Positions 28,669 through 36,804 of a stretch of 37,230 nt of DNA are shown piece by piece. The stretch covers positions 1 through 37,230 of IMG/VR virus record IMGVR_UViG_3300023184_000296; one strand, 5' to 3'. Below the pieces are notes generated by a model. That model was not told the DNA's origin. It did not search any database and saw only the letters and a program-made list of their open reading frames with translations. The position numbers and the translations under genes were made by a program. Position 1 is the first letter of the stretch; the number at the start of each line of letters is the position of its first letter. The stretch comes from a virus.

Positions 28669-28922
28669 TCATCCACCTGTTCTATCGTCCATAAACACGC
28701 ATACTTCTGATTCAGCAAAGTCATGTCTGACATGAACATTTTTTGCAACGCTGACAGCCTGCCGCCCTTGGTCTTCAATTCCACAAACCATGTACTGCCG
28801 TCAGGCAGACACGCGATTCTGTCTGCTACGCCTTTGCGCCCAGGTGACGTGAACTTCCACGTCTTGCCACCAGCGCGCTCAATTGCCCAGACGAAATGAT
28901 TTTCAACTATTTTTTCTTTCAT
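28641..28922 (-). CDS. VRR-NUC-type nuclease (93 aa)
   Basis: A minimal PD-(D/E)xK nuclease. The core is G-V-A-D34 ... E48-L-K50 ... Q60 (GRKGVADRIA, WFVELKTKGG, LSALQKMF), as in the stand-alone VRR-NUC proteins of phages, which cut branched DNA. It is the first gene of the leftward module, starting right at the divergent control region, and overlaps the methylase start by 28 bases. Likely role: resolving replication or recombination intermediates. Confidence 0.88.
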   Translation of the reverse strand: MKEKIVENHFVWAIERAGGKTWKFTSPGRKGVADRIACLPDGSTWFVELKTKGGRLSALQKMFMSDMTLLNQKYACLWTIEQVDEWLKPITTK

Positions 28923-28991
28923 GTCAAAAAGTTTAGCACAGATTTATTTTCTGTGCTATAGTTCAGTCTCAATCAATTACAGGAGAGTTCA
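28923..28991. promoter_or_regulatory. Divergent control region with operator-like inverted repeat
   Basis: A 69-base AT-rich gap between the leftward nuclease gene and the rightward DUF2800 gene. It holds a perfect inverted repeat with 9-base arms TAGCACAGA (28934-28942) and TCTGTGCTA (28950-28958) around TTTATTT. A TATAGT box (28957-28962) overlaps the right arm and could be the -10 of the rightward promoter. AGGAGAG precedes the ATG at 28992. Both modules may be under one regulator. Confidence 0.6.
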
Positions 28992-30113
28992 ATGGATCAC
29001 AGTAAGATAGTCGGCGGCTCAACCGCCAAGCGCGTTATGAATTGCCCAGGCAGTGTGGCCTTGGTGCAAAAGATGCCACCCCAGCCCAGCAACAAGTACG
29101 CCGACGAGGGTACGCTGTTGCACAACGTCATCGCTGAAATAGTGATGTCAGACGAACACCCTGAGTCATTTCTTGGCCGCACTTATAACGACCAAGTGCT
29201 GACACTTGATTTGATTGACAACAAACTGGTGCCAGCCCTTGCGGCGCTTGACGTGATCGACCCCAACAAGGAGATGGAAATTGAAGCTGAAACTCGCGTT
29301 GGCTTTGGTGATTTACTGCCTGGCGTATTTGGTAGCACTGATCTTATCGGGCGCATCGGTAATCGCGCAGTTGTTCTCGATTGGAAGTTTGGTGATGGTG
29401 TTGCTGTTGATGTAGAAGAGAATTCTCAACTGATGTTTTACGCCGCTGCGGCTATGCGTACCGAAGAAGCCAAGTGGGCGTTCAAAGACGTTGAAGAAAT
29501 CGAAATGGTGATTGTGCAACCGCCGCAGGTCAAGCGTTGGGTGACCACACCGGCGCGTATTGCCCAGTTTGAAAAAGACTTGGTCAAGGCCGTCAAGTTG
29601 GCCCAGCAACCGAATGCTGAACTGAAGATCGGCGACCATTGCCGTTGGTGCGCGGCCAAGCCTGTGTGCCCACAGATGACCGGCGCTGTAGACCGCGCGC
29701 TGAAGACGCAAGTTGAAGCTATCGACGTGCAGACGCTAGGCTCGTACTTGGCCAACGCTGACGTATTGGAAGATTGGATTAAAGACTTGCGCGCGCTGGC
29801 GCATCAAATTCTGGACAGCGGCGCGCCGGTGCCTGGGTATAAACTGGTGGCCAAGCGTGGCACACGTCAGTGGGTGGATGAGGACAAAGCCGAAGCAGCT
29901 TTGATTAAACTGAACGTCGCCCCGTACAAAGAACCTGAGTTAATTTCTCCAGCGCAAGCGGAGAAGGAACTCAAAAAGAGCAAGTTGACATTGGCCGACG
30001 ATCTTGTCGTGTCAGTGTCTTCAGGCACAACATTGGCAAGCGCGGATGACCCGCGCCCAGCAGTGTTGCAAATCGGGAAGCAGTTGACTGCCGCCCTTTC
30101 TAAACTTCAATAA
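28992..30113 (+). CDS. DUF2800 RecB/Cas4-like Fe-S nuclease (373 aa)
   Basis: A PD-(D/E)xK exonuclease-like protein. The nuclease core shows D117 (GSTDLIGR) and D130-W-K132 (VLDWKFGDG), with a Q-x3-YA helix (SQLMFYAAAA). Four cysteines suit an Fe-S staple as in Cas4/AddB: C18 (MNCPGS) and C217, C220, C226 in HCRWCAAKPVC. It opens the rightward replication module with AGGAGAG before the ATG. It is followed by a putative ssDNA-binding protein, a pairing typical of phage recombination or replication. Confidence 0.9.
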   Translation: MDHSKIVGGSTAKRVMNCPGSVALVQKMPPQPSNKYADEGTLLHNVIAEIVMSDEHPESFLGRTYNDQVLTLDLIDNKLVPALAALDVIDPNKEMEIEAETRVGFGDLLPGVFGSTDLIGRIGNRAVVLDWKFGDGVAVDVEENSQLMFYAAAAMRTEEAKWAFKDVEEIEMVIVQPPQVKRWVTTPARIAQFEKDLVKAVKLAQQPNAELKIGDHCRWCAAKPVCPQMTGAVDRALKTQVEAIDVQTLGSYLANADVLEDWIKDLRALAHQILDSGAPVPGYKLVAKRGTRQWVDEDKAEAALIKLNVAPYKEPELISPAQAEKELKKSKLTLADDLVVSVSSGTTLASADDPRPAVLQIGKQLTAALSKLQ

Positions 30114-30121
30114 GGAAAATC

Positions 30122-30760
30122 ATGTCCAATTTAGTAGCGTTCTCTCAAGCTGGCTTGCCAGCAGTTTCCACACTGTCATCCGCACTGCGGGCGATCCAAT
30201 CCGATGTCGGCCCTGCCGGTACAGCTATCCTCAAAATGGATAAGACTGGCCACTGGGTCTTCGGTGCCGATCAAACCGAAGTCGAAGACGACAGCAAGTG
30301 GGCGATCAACCCTTTCTCCTTTGTCCACGGTTTCATCGCCTGGGGTGACGGTGAGGTGTTGGCCGAGAAGATGGCCAGTGTCAGCCAGCCGTTGCCCGAA
30401 CTCGACGAAGCGCCTCCGGGTGCCAAGAAGGGTTGGGAGACACAGGTCGGCCTGAGCTTGAAGTGCATCAGCGGCGAAGACAAGGGAATGGAAGCGCGTT
30501 ACACCACCACGTCAGTGGGCGGTAAAAAAGCGGTTCAGTCCATTGCAGTCGCCTTGGCCGAGCAGGTTGACAAGGATCAAACCAAGCCTGTGGCCATCGT
30601 GCGTTTGCGTAAAGACCACTATGCCCACAAGAGCTACGGCAAGATTTATACGCCTGTGTTTGAGGTGGTCGAGTGGGTCAGCATGGACGGTGAGCCTGAG
30701 CCTGCAAAGGTTGAGGAAGCCCCCGCTGCGCCAGCAGGTCGTCGCCGGAGGTCAGCATGA
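30122..30760 (+). CDS. Putative ssDNA-binding protein (212 aa)
   Basis: Start MSNLVAFSQAGLPAVSTLSS; the centre is beta-rich with conserved aromatic and basic residues (KWAINPFSFVHGFIAWGDGE, then GWETQVGLSLKCI and YKSYGKIYTPVFEVVEWVSM-like text). The tail is Ala/Pro-rich and basic. Proteins in this place, between DUF2800 and the polymerase, are often ssDNA-binding. The usual acidic SSB tail is absent. Stop overlaps the next start as ATGA. Confidence 0.6.
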   Translation: MSNLVAFSQAGLPAVSTLSSALRAIQSDVGPAGTAILKMDKTGHWVFGADQTEVEDDSKWAINPFSFVHGFIAWGDGEVLAEKMASVSQPLPELDEAPPGAKKGWETQVGLSLKCISGEDKGMEARYTTTSVGGKKAVQSIAVALAEQVDKDQTKPVAIVRLRKDHYAHKSYGKIYTPVFEVVEWVSMDGEPEPAKVEEAPAAPAGRRRRSA

Positions 30761-30876
30761 AGATAGAACTTGACGTGCAAGAAATCAACGCTGTGATGGC
30801 GTTGCTGGCTTCGCTGATGGACAAAATCCGAATGCAAGCCCAAGCGCAGATGCCTGCGCCTTCAACGCAAGAGTAA
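30757..30876 (+). CDS. 39-aa hypothetical protein
   Basis: MKIELDVQEINAVMALLASL then MDKIRMQAQAQMPAPSTQE: a short beta strand, a helix and a Pro tail. The opening MKIEL-V-x-E-IN-V is a widespread start for tiny phage proteins near replication genes. The start overlaps the previous stop as ATGA with CCGGAGG upstream. The function is unknown. Confidence 0.7.
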   Translation: MKIELDVQEINAVMALLASLMDKIRMQAQAQMPAPSTQE

Positions 30877-30922
30877 TCTTCCTGATGCCGCGTGACAGGC
30901 GGCATTGGAAAGGGGACACAGT

Positions 30923-31624
30923 ATGAAACACGTTATTGGTTTGAGCGGCGGTAAGGATTCAACAGCATTGGCGCTTCGTCTGATGGAAGTTGAGCCGCGC
31001 GAATATGAACTGATCTGCAACGCCACCGGCAATGAGTTGCCAGATATGCTTCAGCATTGGGCCACGCTGGAGCAGATACTAGGTTTGCCTATCAAACGAG
31101 TTGGCCACACGACTGACTTGTATGGTTTGATTGATGAGCAGCAGATGTTGCCCAACTTTCGCGCCAGATGGTGCACTCGCATTCTGAAGATTGAGCCGAC
31201 TATCAAATACTTTGAAACGCTGCCTGAAGGCTCAGTGCTGTACGTTGGCCTTCGCGCTGACGAAGAAGCGCGGCGCGGCATCTACGGCGAAGACATGAAG
31301 ATTCGCTTTCCCATGCGTGAGTGGGGCTGGAAAGAAGCAGACGTGTGGGAATACTTGGCCAAGCGTGAAGTCACCATACCCCGCCGCACTGACTGCGCCG
31401 TGTGCCCGTACCAACGTCTAGGCGAATGGCGTGATTTGTGGCGTGACTATCCTGAAGAGTACGCCAGAGGCGTGGCCATTGAAGAAAAGCTCGGCCACAC
31501 ATTCAGGTCGCCCCAGCGCGACACTTGGCCCGCGTCCCTCAAAGAGTTGGCCGTTGAGTTTGAAAGTGGGCGCAAGATTCGCGGCGAAGGTAAAGTACCA
31601 ACGTGTAGGGTTTGCTCATTGTGA
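30923..31624 (+). CDS. PP-loop, PAPS-reductase-like enzyme (233 aa)
   Basis: N-type ATP pyrophosphatase with the PP-loop SGGKDST at residues 8-14. Cysteines: W-C at about residue 84 (ARWCTRILKIEP), DCAVC with CP at about 156-161, and C-R-V-C near the end. This plan (PP-loop, WCT, C-x2-C) is found in PAPS reductase-like and DndC-like sulfur-transfer enzymes, which can carry an Fe-S cluster. Start ATG 30923 (GGGG upstream) rather than TTG 30905. The stop overlaps the polymerase start, so a DNA- or tRNA-directed sulfur step is as likely as sulfate metabolism. Confidence 0.85.
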   Translation: MKHVIGLSGGKDSTALALRLMEVEPREYELICNATGNELPDMLQHWATLEQILGLPIKRVGHTTDLYGLIDEQQMLPNFRARWCTRILKIEPTIKYFETLPEGSVLYVGLRADEEARRGIYGEDMKIRFPMREWGWKEADVWEYLAKREVTIPRRTDCAVCPYQRLGEWRDLWRDYPEEYARGVAIEEKLGHTFRSPQRDTWPASLKELAVEFESGRKIRGEGKVPTCRVCSL

Positions 31625-33558
31625 CGCTTTGGATCGACTTTGAAACGCGTAGCCAGTGCGACTTACCCAAGCACGGTGTGTACAACTACGCGCAAGACCC
31701 CAGCACTGATGTGCTGTGCATGTCTTACGCTTTTGACGATGATGAGGTGGTGACGTGGATACCTACCGAACCCTTTCCTGAGAAAGTAAAGTCATACGCC
31801 GGCCAAATTTACGCCCACAACGCGGCGTTTGAACGGCTGATCTTCTGGTACGTCTTGCAGATAAATTTCAAGCTGGAGCAGTTCGTCTGCACCGCAACAC
31901 AAGCCCGCGCCAACTGCGCCCCTGGCTCACTTGAAGACGTTGGCCGGTTTGCTGGCGCGTCCATGAAGAAAAGTCACCGTGGCGCTCAGTTGATCCGCTT
32001 GCTGTCGATCCCACAGGCCGACGGCACGTTCAGGCAAGACCCTACGCTCATGGCCGAGATGATTGATTATTGTGAAATGGACGTTAAGGCTATGCGCTCT
32101 ATCAGCAAGGCGTTGCGCCCACTGTCAGCGGACGAACTGACCGACTACCACGTCAACGAGCGCATTAACGATCGTGGCGTGTTGGTGGACGTGCCCCTGT
32201 GCACCGCCGCCATCAAGTTCGCCAGCGATGAGCTGGTCGAGATCGAACAGATTGTGGCCGAGGTAACCGAAGGCGAGATCACCAGCGTCAGGTCGCCTAA
32301 GATGCGCCAGTGGGTGATCGACCGCGTAGGGCCACAGGCTTTGAAGCTGATGGAAACCTACAAAGACGGCGAGAAGAAATATTCAATTGACAAAACTGTG
32401 CGAGCCAATTTGCTTGCAATGGAGAACCCAGATGAGATACCGCCCGCTGTTGCCGAGGTCATCCAATGCGCGGATGATTTATGGGCCTCTTCGGTTGCGA
32501 AGTTCAGCCGCCTTGCATCTCTTGCAGACGTCGAGGACAACCGAGTCCGAGGAGCTTTCGTGTTTGCTGGAGGATCTGCGACAGGTCGAGCTTCAAGCTA
32601 CGGAGCCCAGGTTCACAATTTCGCTCGCAAGTGCGCCAAATCGCCCGAGGACGTTAGAACTGCAATGGTCAGAGGCCATGCAATTGTTCCTCAGTTTGGC
32701 AAGCGCGTTACAGATGTCCTCAAAGGAATGCTCCGGCCCGCACTGATACCGGCTAAGGGAAAGTCCCTAGTCGTGGCCGATTGGGCGTCCATCGAAGCCC
32801 GTGCCAACCCTTGGCTGTCTAACTGCCCAGCCGGTGAGCGCAAACTGGCCATCTTTGCCAACGGCGAAGACGTGTACAAGGTCAACGCCTCGGCCACCTT
32901 TGGCGTGGCCGTCGATCAGGTCACCGGCGAGCAACGCCAGATTGGCAAGGTTCAAGAGTTGGCTTGCGGCTTTGCCGGTGGCGTAGGTGCTTTTGCTGCG
33001 ATGGGTCGTGCCTACGGTGTGCACCTGCCTGAGTCGGATGCCAAGCGCATGGTAGACGCATGGCGTAGGGCAAACCCGTGGTCGGTGCCTTACTGGCAAG
33101 ACTTGGAAGAAGCCTACACCCGCGCCATGCGAAACAAAGGCCATGAGTTCAGCGTGGGGCGGGTTACCTATCTATATGATGGTCAGCATCTCTGGTACGC
33201 TCTGCCCTCCGGTCGCGTCCTGTGTTACCCGTTTGCCAAGCTGGAAGCCGACGGCGTGACCTACGCCAAGGCCGCATGGAAACCGGCAGCAGATGCGACC
33301 GAGTGGCCACGTGCAAGGCTTTGGAAAGGGTTGGCGTGTGAGAATATCACCCAAGCCACCGCCAACGATCTGCTGCGCCACTCACTGCGCCAGCTCGACG
33401 ACGTGGTGCTGCATGTGCATGACGAGATAGTGTTGGAAACCGACCGGCCTGAAGAGATGGCCGTGCGGCTCAAAGAGGTGATGTGTACGCCACCCGAATG
33501 GGCTAAGGGTTTACCCCTTGGCGCAGAGGTAGCGATCATGTCGCGTTACGGCAAATAA
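31621..33558 (+). CDS. polA: Family A DNA polymerase with 3'-5' exonuclease (645 aa)
   Basis: Phage replicative polymerase. Exonuclease: exo I WIDFETRS (D6, E8), exo II AHNAAFER, exo III YCEMDVKAM. Polymerase: motif A VVADWASIEAR (D387), motif B R439-x3-K443-VQEL-ACGF, motif C HVHDEIVLE (D601). The residue four after the motif B lysine (E. coli 762) is Leu447. GTG 31621 overlaps the previous stop and is preferred over TTG 31612, which has no ribosome site. A terminator follows directly. Confidence 0.95.
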   Translation: MTLWIDFETRSQCDLPKHGVYNYAQDPSTDVLCMSYAFDDDEVVTWIPTEPFPEKVKSYAGQIYAHNAAFERLIFWYVLQINFKLEQFVCTATQARANCAPGSLEDVGRFAGASMKKSHRGAQLIRLLSIPQADGTFRQDPTLMAEMIDYCEMDVKAMRSISKALRPLSADELTDYHVNERINDRGVLVDVPLCTAAIKFASDELVEIEQIVAEVTEGEITSVRSPKMRQWVIDRVGPQALKLMETYKDGEKKYSIDKTVRANLLAMENPDEIPPAVAEVIQCADDLWASSVAKFSRLASLADVEDNRVRGAFVFAGGSATGRASSYGAQVHNFARKCAKSPEDVRTAMVRGHAIVPQFGKRVTDVLKGMLRPALIPAKGKSLVVADWASIEARANPWLSNCPAGERKLAIFANGEDVYKVNASATFGVAVDQVTGEQRQIGKVQELACGFAGGVGAFAAMGRAYGVHLPESDAKRMVDAWRRANPWSVPYWQDLEEAYTRAMRNKGHEFSVGRVTYLYDGQHLWYALPSGRVLCYPFAKLEADGVTYAKAAWKPAADATEWPRARLWKGLACENITQATANDLLRHSLRQLDDVVLHVHDEIVLETDRPEEMAVRLKEVMCTPPEWAKGLPLGAEVAIMSRYGK

Positions 33559-33582
33559 AAAGCCCGCTGGCAGGCGGGCTTT
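33559..33582. terminator. Hairpin terminator after the polymerase gene
   Basis: AAAGCCCGC (33559-33567) pairs with GCGGGCTTT (33574-33582) around TGGCAG. It begins right after the polymerase stop and ends 15 bases before the primase-helicase start. A-run on the left and T-run on the right are short, so read-through to the primase-helicase is likely. Confidence 0.75.
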
Positions 33583-33597
33583 AACTGGAGCACTAAC

Positions 33598-35862
33598 TTG
33601 GAATTCTTGGAATTTATCACAAAACTCGCCCCAACTGGCGAGACAGCACTAATTGTCCGACAAAAACCACAATTAAAAGACGGCCAGATCCAACTTCACG
33701 CCGACGGCGCAGTCAAGTGCACATGGCCAGCGTACTTGCCCACCAAGGGCACCAAGCCCAAAGAAGCGTGGTACGCCAACACCGCCAGCTTCGTCGTTGA
33801 CCGCTTCACCGATGGCCGCGTGTCAGCGTCCGCAGCCAACTGCGAGTACATCCTCGTCATGATGCTGGACGACATTGGCACCAAGTCCAAGGTGCCGCCC
33901 ATCGCCCCAACGTGGATCATGGAGACGTCGCCTGGCTCGTTCCAATGGGGCTACGCCTTCGTTGACCAGCCCACCAAGGCCGAGTTCAGCGCGGCCATCC
34001 GCGCCATCGCAGATGCTGGCTACACCGACCCAGGTGCTTGCAACCCTGTGCGCAACTTCCGGTTGCCTGGCTCGGTCAACCTGAAGCCAGACCGCAACCT
34101 GTTTGAGTCGCGTCTGGTCGAGTTTCACCCAGACCGCGAATACACACTAGGTGACATCTGCTTCGCCTTGGGTGTCACACCAGTCGAAGCCGACTCGCTG
34201 ACCCTGCGCCCGATCCGCTTGTCGGACGACGGTGCCGACGATGTCATGGCGTGGTTGTCCCAGCAGGGTCTGCTGCTCTCCCGACCCAATGGCGAGGGCT
34301 GGGCTGGCGTGATCTGCCCCAATGGTGCCGAGCATACCGACGGCAACCCCGAAGGCCGGTACATGCCCGCTAATCGCGCCTACTGTTGCCTGCACTCGCA
34401 CTGCGTAGACTTTGATTCCCGCATGTTCTTGCAATGGGTAGCCGACAATGATGGCCCCAGCCATACGCCTGGGCTTCGCGAAGAACTACTGGCGCAGGCG
34501 ATGGACTCAGCCCTGTCTAAGATCAGCCCCACGCCAGACTACCCCAACGTCGCCGCTGCTGTCGTCGCCGAGGTTGAGCGCAAAGAGTTAGGCCGCATTG
34601 AGAAGGCCGAATGGTTTGAAAGGTTTGCGTACATCCAAGTAGATGATGCGTTCTTCGACATGCAAGACCGCCGTGAGATCAGCAGGCACACTTTCAACGC
34701 CCTGTTCCGTCACATAGATTGCAAGTCAGTTCACAACAGTAAACGCCGCATTGAAGCAGGCACATCGTTCGATGAGCTACGCCAAGCCAAGGGAGCCAAG
34801 GCTCTGGTCGGTGTCACTTACGCCGCCGGTGAGTCCGTGTTGGTCGCTCGTGACGGCATGGTCTACGGCAACCGCTGGCGCGATGCGCGACCCAAGGCCG
34901 CGCCTGGTGACGTCAGCCAGTGGCTCGCGCACGTCGAGCGCATGGTACCTGAGAAGTTCGAGCGTGAACACCTGCTCAACGCGCTGGCGCATAAAGTGCA
35001 GTTCCCCACACACAAGATCAACCATGCCATCCTGATGGGCGGCAACCACGGGTCGGGCAAGGACACCCTCTTTGCGCCGTTCTTTTGGGCGATCGGTGGA
35101 CGCGCCAAGGTGAATTGCAGCATGATCAAGAATGAAGACCTGACCTCTCAATGGGGCTACGGGCTGGAATGCGAAGTGATGGAGATCGCCGAGCTACGCC
35201 AAGCAGAGGCAAAAGACCGCCGCGCATTAGAAAACCACCTAAAGCCCATCATCGCCGCGCCGCCAGAGTACCTGATGGTCAACCGTAAGGGTTTGCACCC
35301 ATACTACGCCCTGAACCGCGTGTTCGTGGTCGCGTTCAGTAATGAGCGCGTGGCCATCAGCATCCCCAGCGAAGACCGCCGCTGGTTTGTGATCTGGGCA
35401 GAGGCATCTAAGCTACCAGAGGCTCAGGCGGTGAGCTTGTGGAACTGGTACCAGCACCGTGGCGGCTTTGAAGCCGTCGCCCATTACCTACACACCCGTG
35501 ACGTGTCAGCGTGGAACCCGTCAGCACCGCCGCCTATGACTGAGGCCAAGGCCATCATGGTCGAGCATGGCATGAGCACCGCCGAGTCGTTCTTGGTTGA
35601 CCTCATGCGCCGCCGCGCTGGCGAATTCTCGCGCGGTGTCGTTGGTGGCCCGTTCCATCCGATCTGCGACCGTTTGCAGGGTCAGGCACCTGTCGGGGTC
35701 AAGATAGTGCAGGCCGCGCTGCTCCACGCGCTGAAAGAAGCCGGATGGGTGGACATGGGTCGAATCAAGTCGCGGGACTACGACAGCAAAAAGCACGTTT
35801 TTTGCGTCCGTGAGATGGTCGATATATCGAAGTCAGACCTGCGCCGGATGGTCGAGCAATAA
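33598..35862 (+). CDS. Primase-helicase (754 aa)
   Basis: N-terminal half: primase-type domain with AANCEYILVMMLDDIG and FQWGYAFVDQPTKAEF (similar to AEP/RepB-like primase text), PVRNFRLPGSVNLKPD, and a zinc-like cluster (VICPNGAEH then AYCCLHSHCVDF). C-terminal half: SF3/D5-type helicase of the DUF5906 kind with Walker A G482-NHGSGK488-DT and a B-like EVMEIAEL, then RVFVVAFSNERVA. It primes and unwinds DNA at the fork together with the polymerase. TTG start with TGGAG seven bases upstream. Confidence 0.88.
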   Translation: MEFLEFITKLAPTGETALIVRQKPQLKDGQIQLHADGAVKCTWPAYLPTKGTKPKEAWYANTASFVVDRFTDGRVSASAANCEYILVMMLDDIGTKSKVPPIAPTWIMETSPGSFQWGYAFVDQPTKAEFSAAIRAIADAGYTDPGACNPVRNFRLPGSVNLKPDRNLFESRLVEFHPDREYTLGDICFALGVTPVEADSLTLRPIRLSDDGADDVMAWLSQQGLLLSRPNGEGWAGVICPNGAEHTDGNPEGRYMPANRAYCCLHSHCVDFDSRMFLQWVADNDGPSHTPGLREELLAQAMDSALSKISPTPDYPNVAAAVVAEVERKELGRIEKAEWFERFAYIQVDDAFFDMQDRREISRHTFNALFRHIDCKSVHNSKRRIEAGTSFDELRQAKGAKALVGVTYAAGESVLVARDGMVYGNRWRDARPKAAPGDVSQWLAHVERMVPEKFEREHLLNALAHKVQFPTHKINHAILMGGNHGSGKDTLFAPFFWAIGGRAKVNCSMIKNEDLTSQWGYGLECEVMEIAELRQAEAKDRRALENHLKPIIAAPPEYLMVNRKGLHPYYALNRVFVVAFSNERVAISIPSEDRRWFVIWAEASKLPEAQAVSLWNWYQHRGGFEAVAHYLHTRDVSAWNPSAPPPMTEAKAIMVEHGMSTAESFLVDLMRRRAGEFSRGVVGGPFHPICDRLQGQAPVGVKIVQAALLHALKEAGWVDMGRIKSRDYDSKKHVFCVREMVDISKSDLRRMVEQ

Positions 35863-35867
35863 AAAAA

Positions 35868-35888
35868 GAGCCCCCTGTGAGGGGGCTC
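35868..35888. terminator. Strong terminator, mainly for the leftward operon
   Basis: GAGCCCCC (35868-35875) pairs perfectly with GGGGGCTC (35881-35888) around TGTGA. On the minus strand it is followed by a T-run (the A-run 35861-35867 on plus), so it stops leftward transcription well. For the rightward primase-helicase transcript it gives a stem with only a weak T tail. It separates the two converging modules. Confidence 0.9.
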
Positions 35889-35907
35889 GTTAAGTTTAGG
35901 CAACTGC

Positions 35908-35967
35908 TCAGAGGCCAAGCAGAACGGCTAGTATAACGGCTATCAAGGCCGCGCAAATGGTTAGCAT
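35908..35967 (-). CDS. 19-aa membrane microprotein
   Basis: MLTICAALIAVILAVLLGL is one hydrophobic helix. The ATG overlaps the previous stop (ATGCTAA) and GAGG lies seven bases upstream. It is the last gene before the strong terminator. Very short, so evidence is coupling, hydrophobicity and the parallel with the microprotein that ends the other leftward module. Confidence 0.45.
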   Translation of the reverse strand: MLTICAALIAVILAVLLGL

Positions 35968-36218
35968 TTCAGCACCTCTATTTTTTGATCGTTTTCTATA
36001 TCGTGCGGATAAAAGCTAAACCCTATATTGTTTTCCCGACTACACCGCACCACAATTGCGCTTGGCGCAAGCCCGTTGGGTAATTCTGGGCCTATGTAAT
36101 AAATCGTTCCAACAACTTGATATTTAAATCCTGACATATCAACCGGTTTGCCTTTGCGGTCAAAGATTGCTTCGCCGTGCAAATGCCACGATACTTTTAC
36201 GCGGTCACCTATTTTCAT
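35961..36218 (-). CDS. Hypothetical 85-aa SH3-like protein
   Basis: MKIGDRVKVSWHLHGEAIFD opens like a small KOW/SH3-type beta barrel (GDRVKVSW, then YQVVGTIYYIGPELPNG). The end is polar (SFYPHDIENDQKIEVLKC). The ATG overlaps the previous stop as ATGA. Small proteins of this type are common in phage early operons; they may be decoys for host proteins. The function is unknown. Confidence 0.7.
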   Translation of the reverse strand: MKIGDRVKVSWHLHGEAIFDRKGKPVDMSGFKYQVVGTIYYIGPELPNGLAPSAIVVRCSRENNIGFSFYPHDIENDQKIEVLKC

Positions 36219-36625
36219 TTCAGCGCCTCGGCTTCGATCTGGTCAATGATGGCGTGGGGAAGCAGCCCTTGCACGTCATGCGCGCCTAAGTAGGCATTGA
36301 CCAGTGTGGCGCGCGCAGGTTCGGTTTCTTCACCCCAGTCAATCTCTAAATAGCATGTCAGCGTGTCACCGTTCGGGTGATCAAAAGTGAATTCAGTTTC
36401 ACCGATACCGCGCGCCGGTGTCATACTGGCCATAAGGCATTCGTCGAGCTCTTCGCGGAGCTCGCGCGTCATGTCTTCCAGCGCGCCCATGTCGTCGCTC
36501 AGTCGCTCATTCTCAGCCACTGATTCACCCAGCGCGCGCGTTAAGTCGTCGATTCGCGCCAGTAGGTCAGCGCGGTCGATATCGCCCGCAGCATATGCGG
36601 CCCGTTCATGTTCGATTGTGTTCAT
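36215..36625 (-). CDS. Hypothetical 136-aa protein with coiled-coil N-terminus
   Basis: Residues about 5-65 are a Glu/Arg/Leu-rich coiled coil (LLARIDDLTRALGESVAENE then DMTRELREELDECL). The C-terminal half is a beta-type domain (ETEFTFDHPNGDTLTCYLEI then DWGEETEPARATLVNAYLGA). The gene overlaps the upstream and downstream genes by four bases each. No family recognised. Coiled-coil plus small beta domain suggests protein-protein contact. Confidence 0.7.
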   Translation of the reverse strand: MNTIEHERAAYAAGDIDRADLLARIDDLTRALGESVAENERLSDDMGALEDMTRELREELDECLMASMTPARGIGETEFTFDHPNGDTLTCYLEIDWGEETEPARATLVNAYLGAHDVQGLLPHAIIDQIEAEALK

Positions 36626-36804
36626 TCTAAAACCCCCAAAAAATTAATTGCGTCCTGTTGTCTTGCAAAGTCAGCCACCCAGACCGCCAGCCCGTCACTG
36701 TCGCGCTCATACACTGACCACTGGTCAGCCACGTTATCCGCGCATTTAGTCCAGCCTTCGCCTTCGCGCATAGTGCCGGTCATCTCATACTTGAATTTGT
36801 TCAT
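36622..36804 (-). CDS. Hypothetical 60-aa protein
   Basis: ATG 36804 has GGAG nine bases upstream and overlaps the preceding microprotein stop; a longer in-frame extension to 36954 covers two other genes and is not used. MNKFKYEMTGTMREGEGWTK then WSVYERDSDGLAVWVADFAR: a small alpha-beta protein common in early operons, with aromatic residues. The function is unknown. Confidence 0.65.
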   Translation of the reverse strand: MNKFKYEMTGTMREGEGWTKCADNVADQWSVYERDSDGLAVWVADFARQQDAINFLGVLE

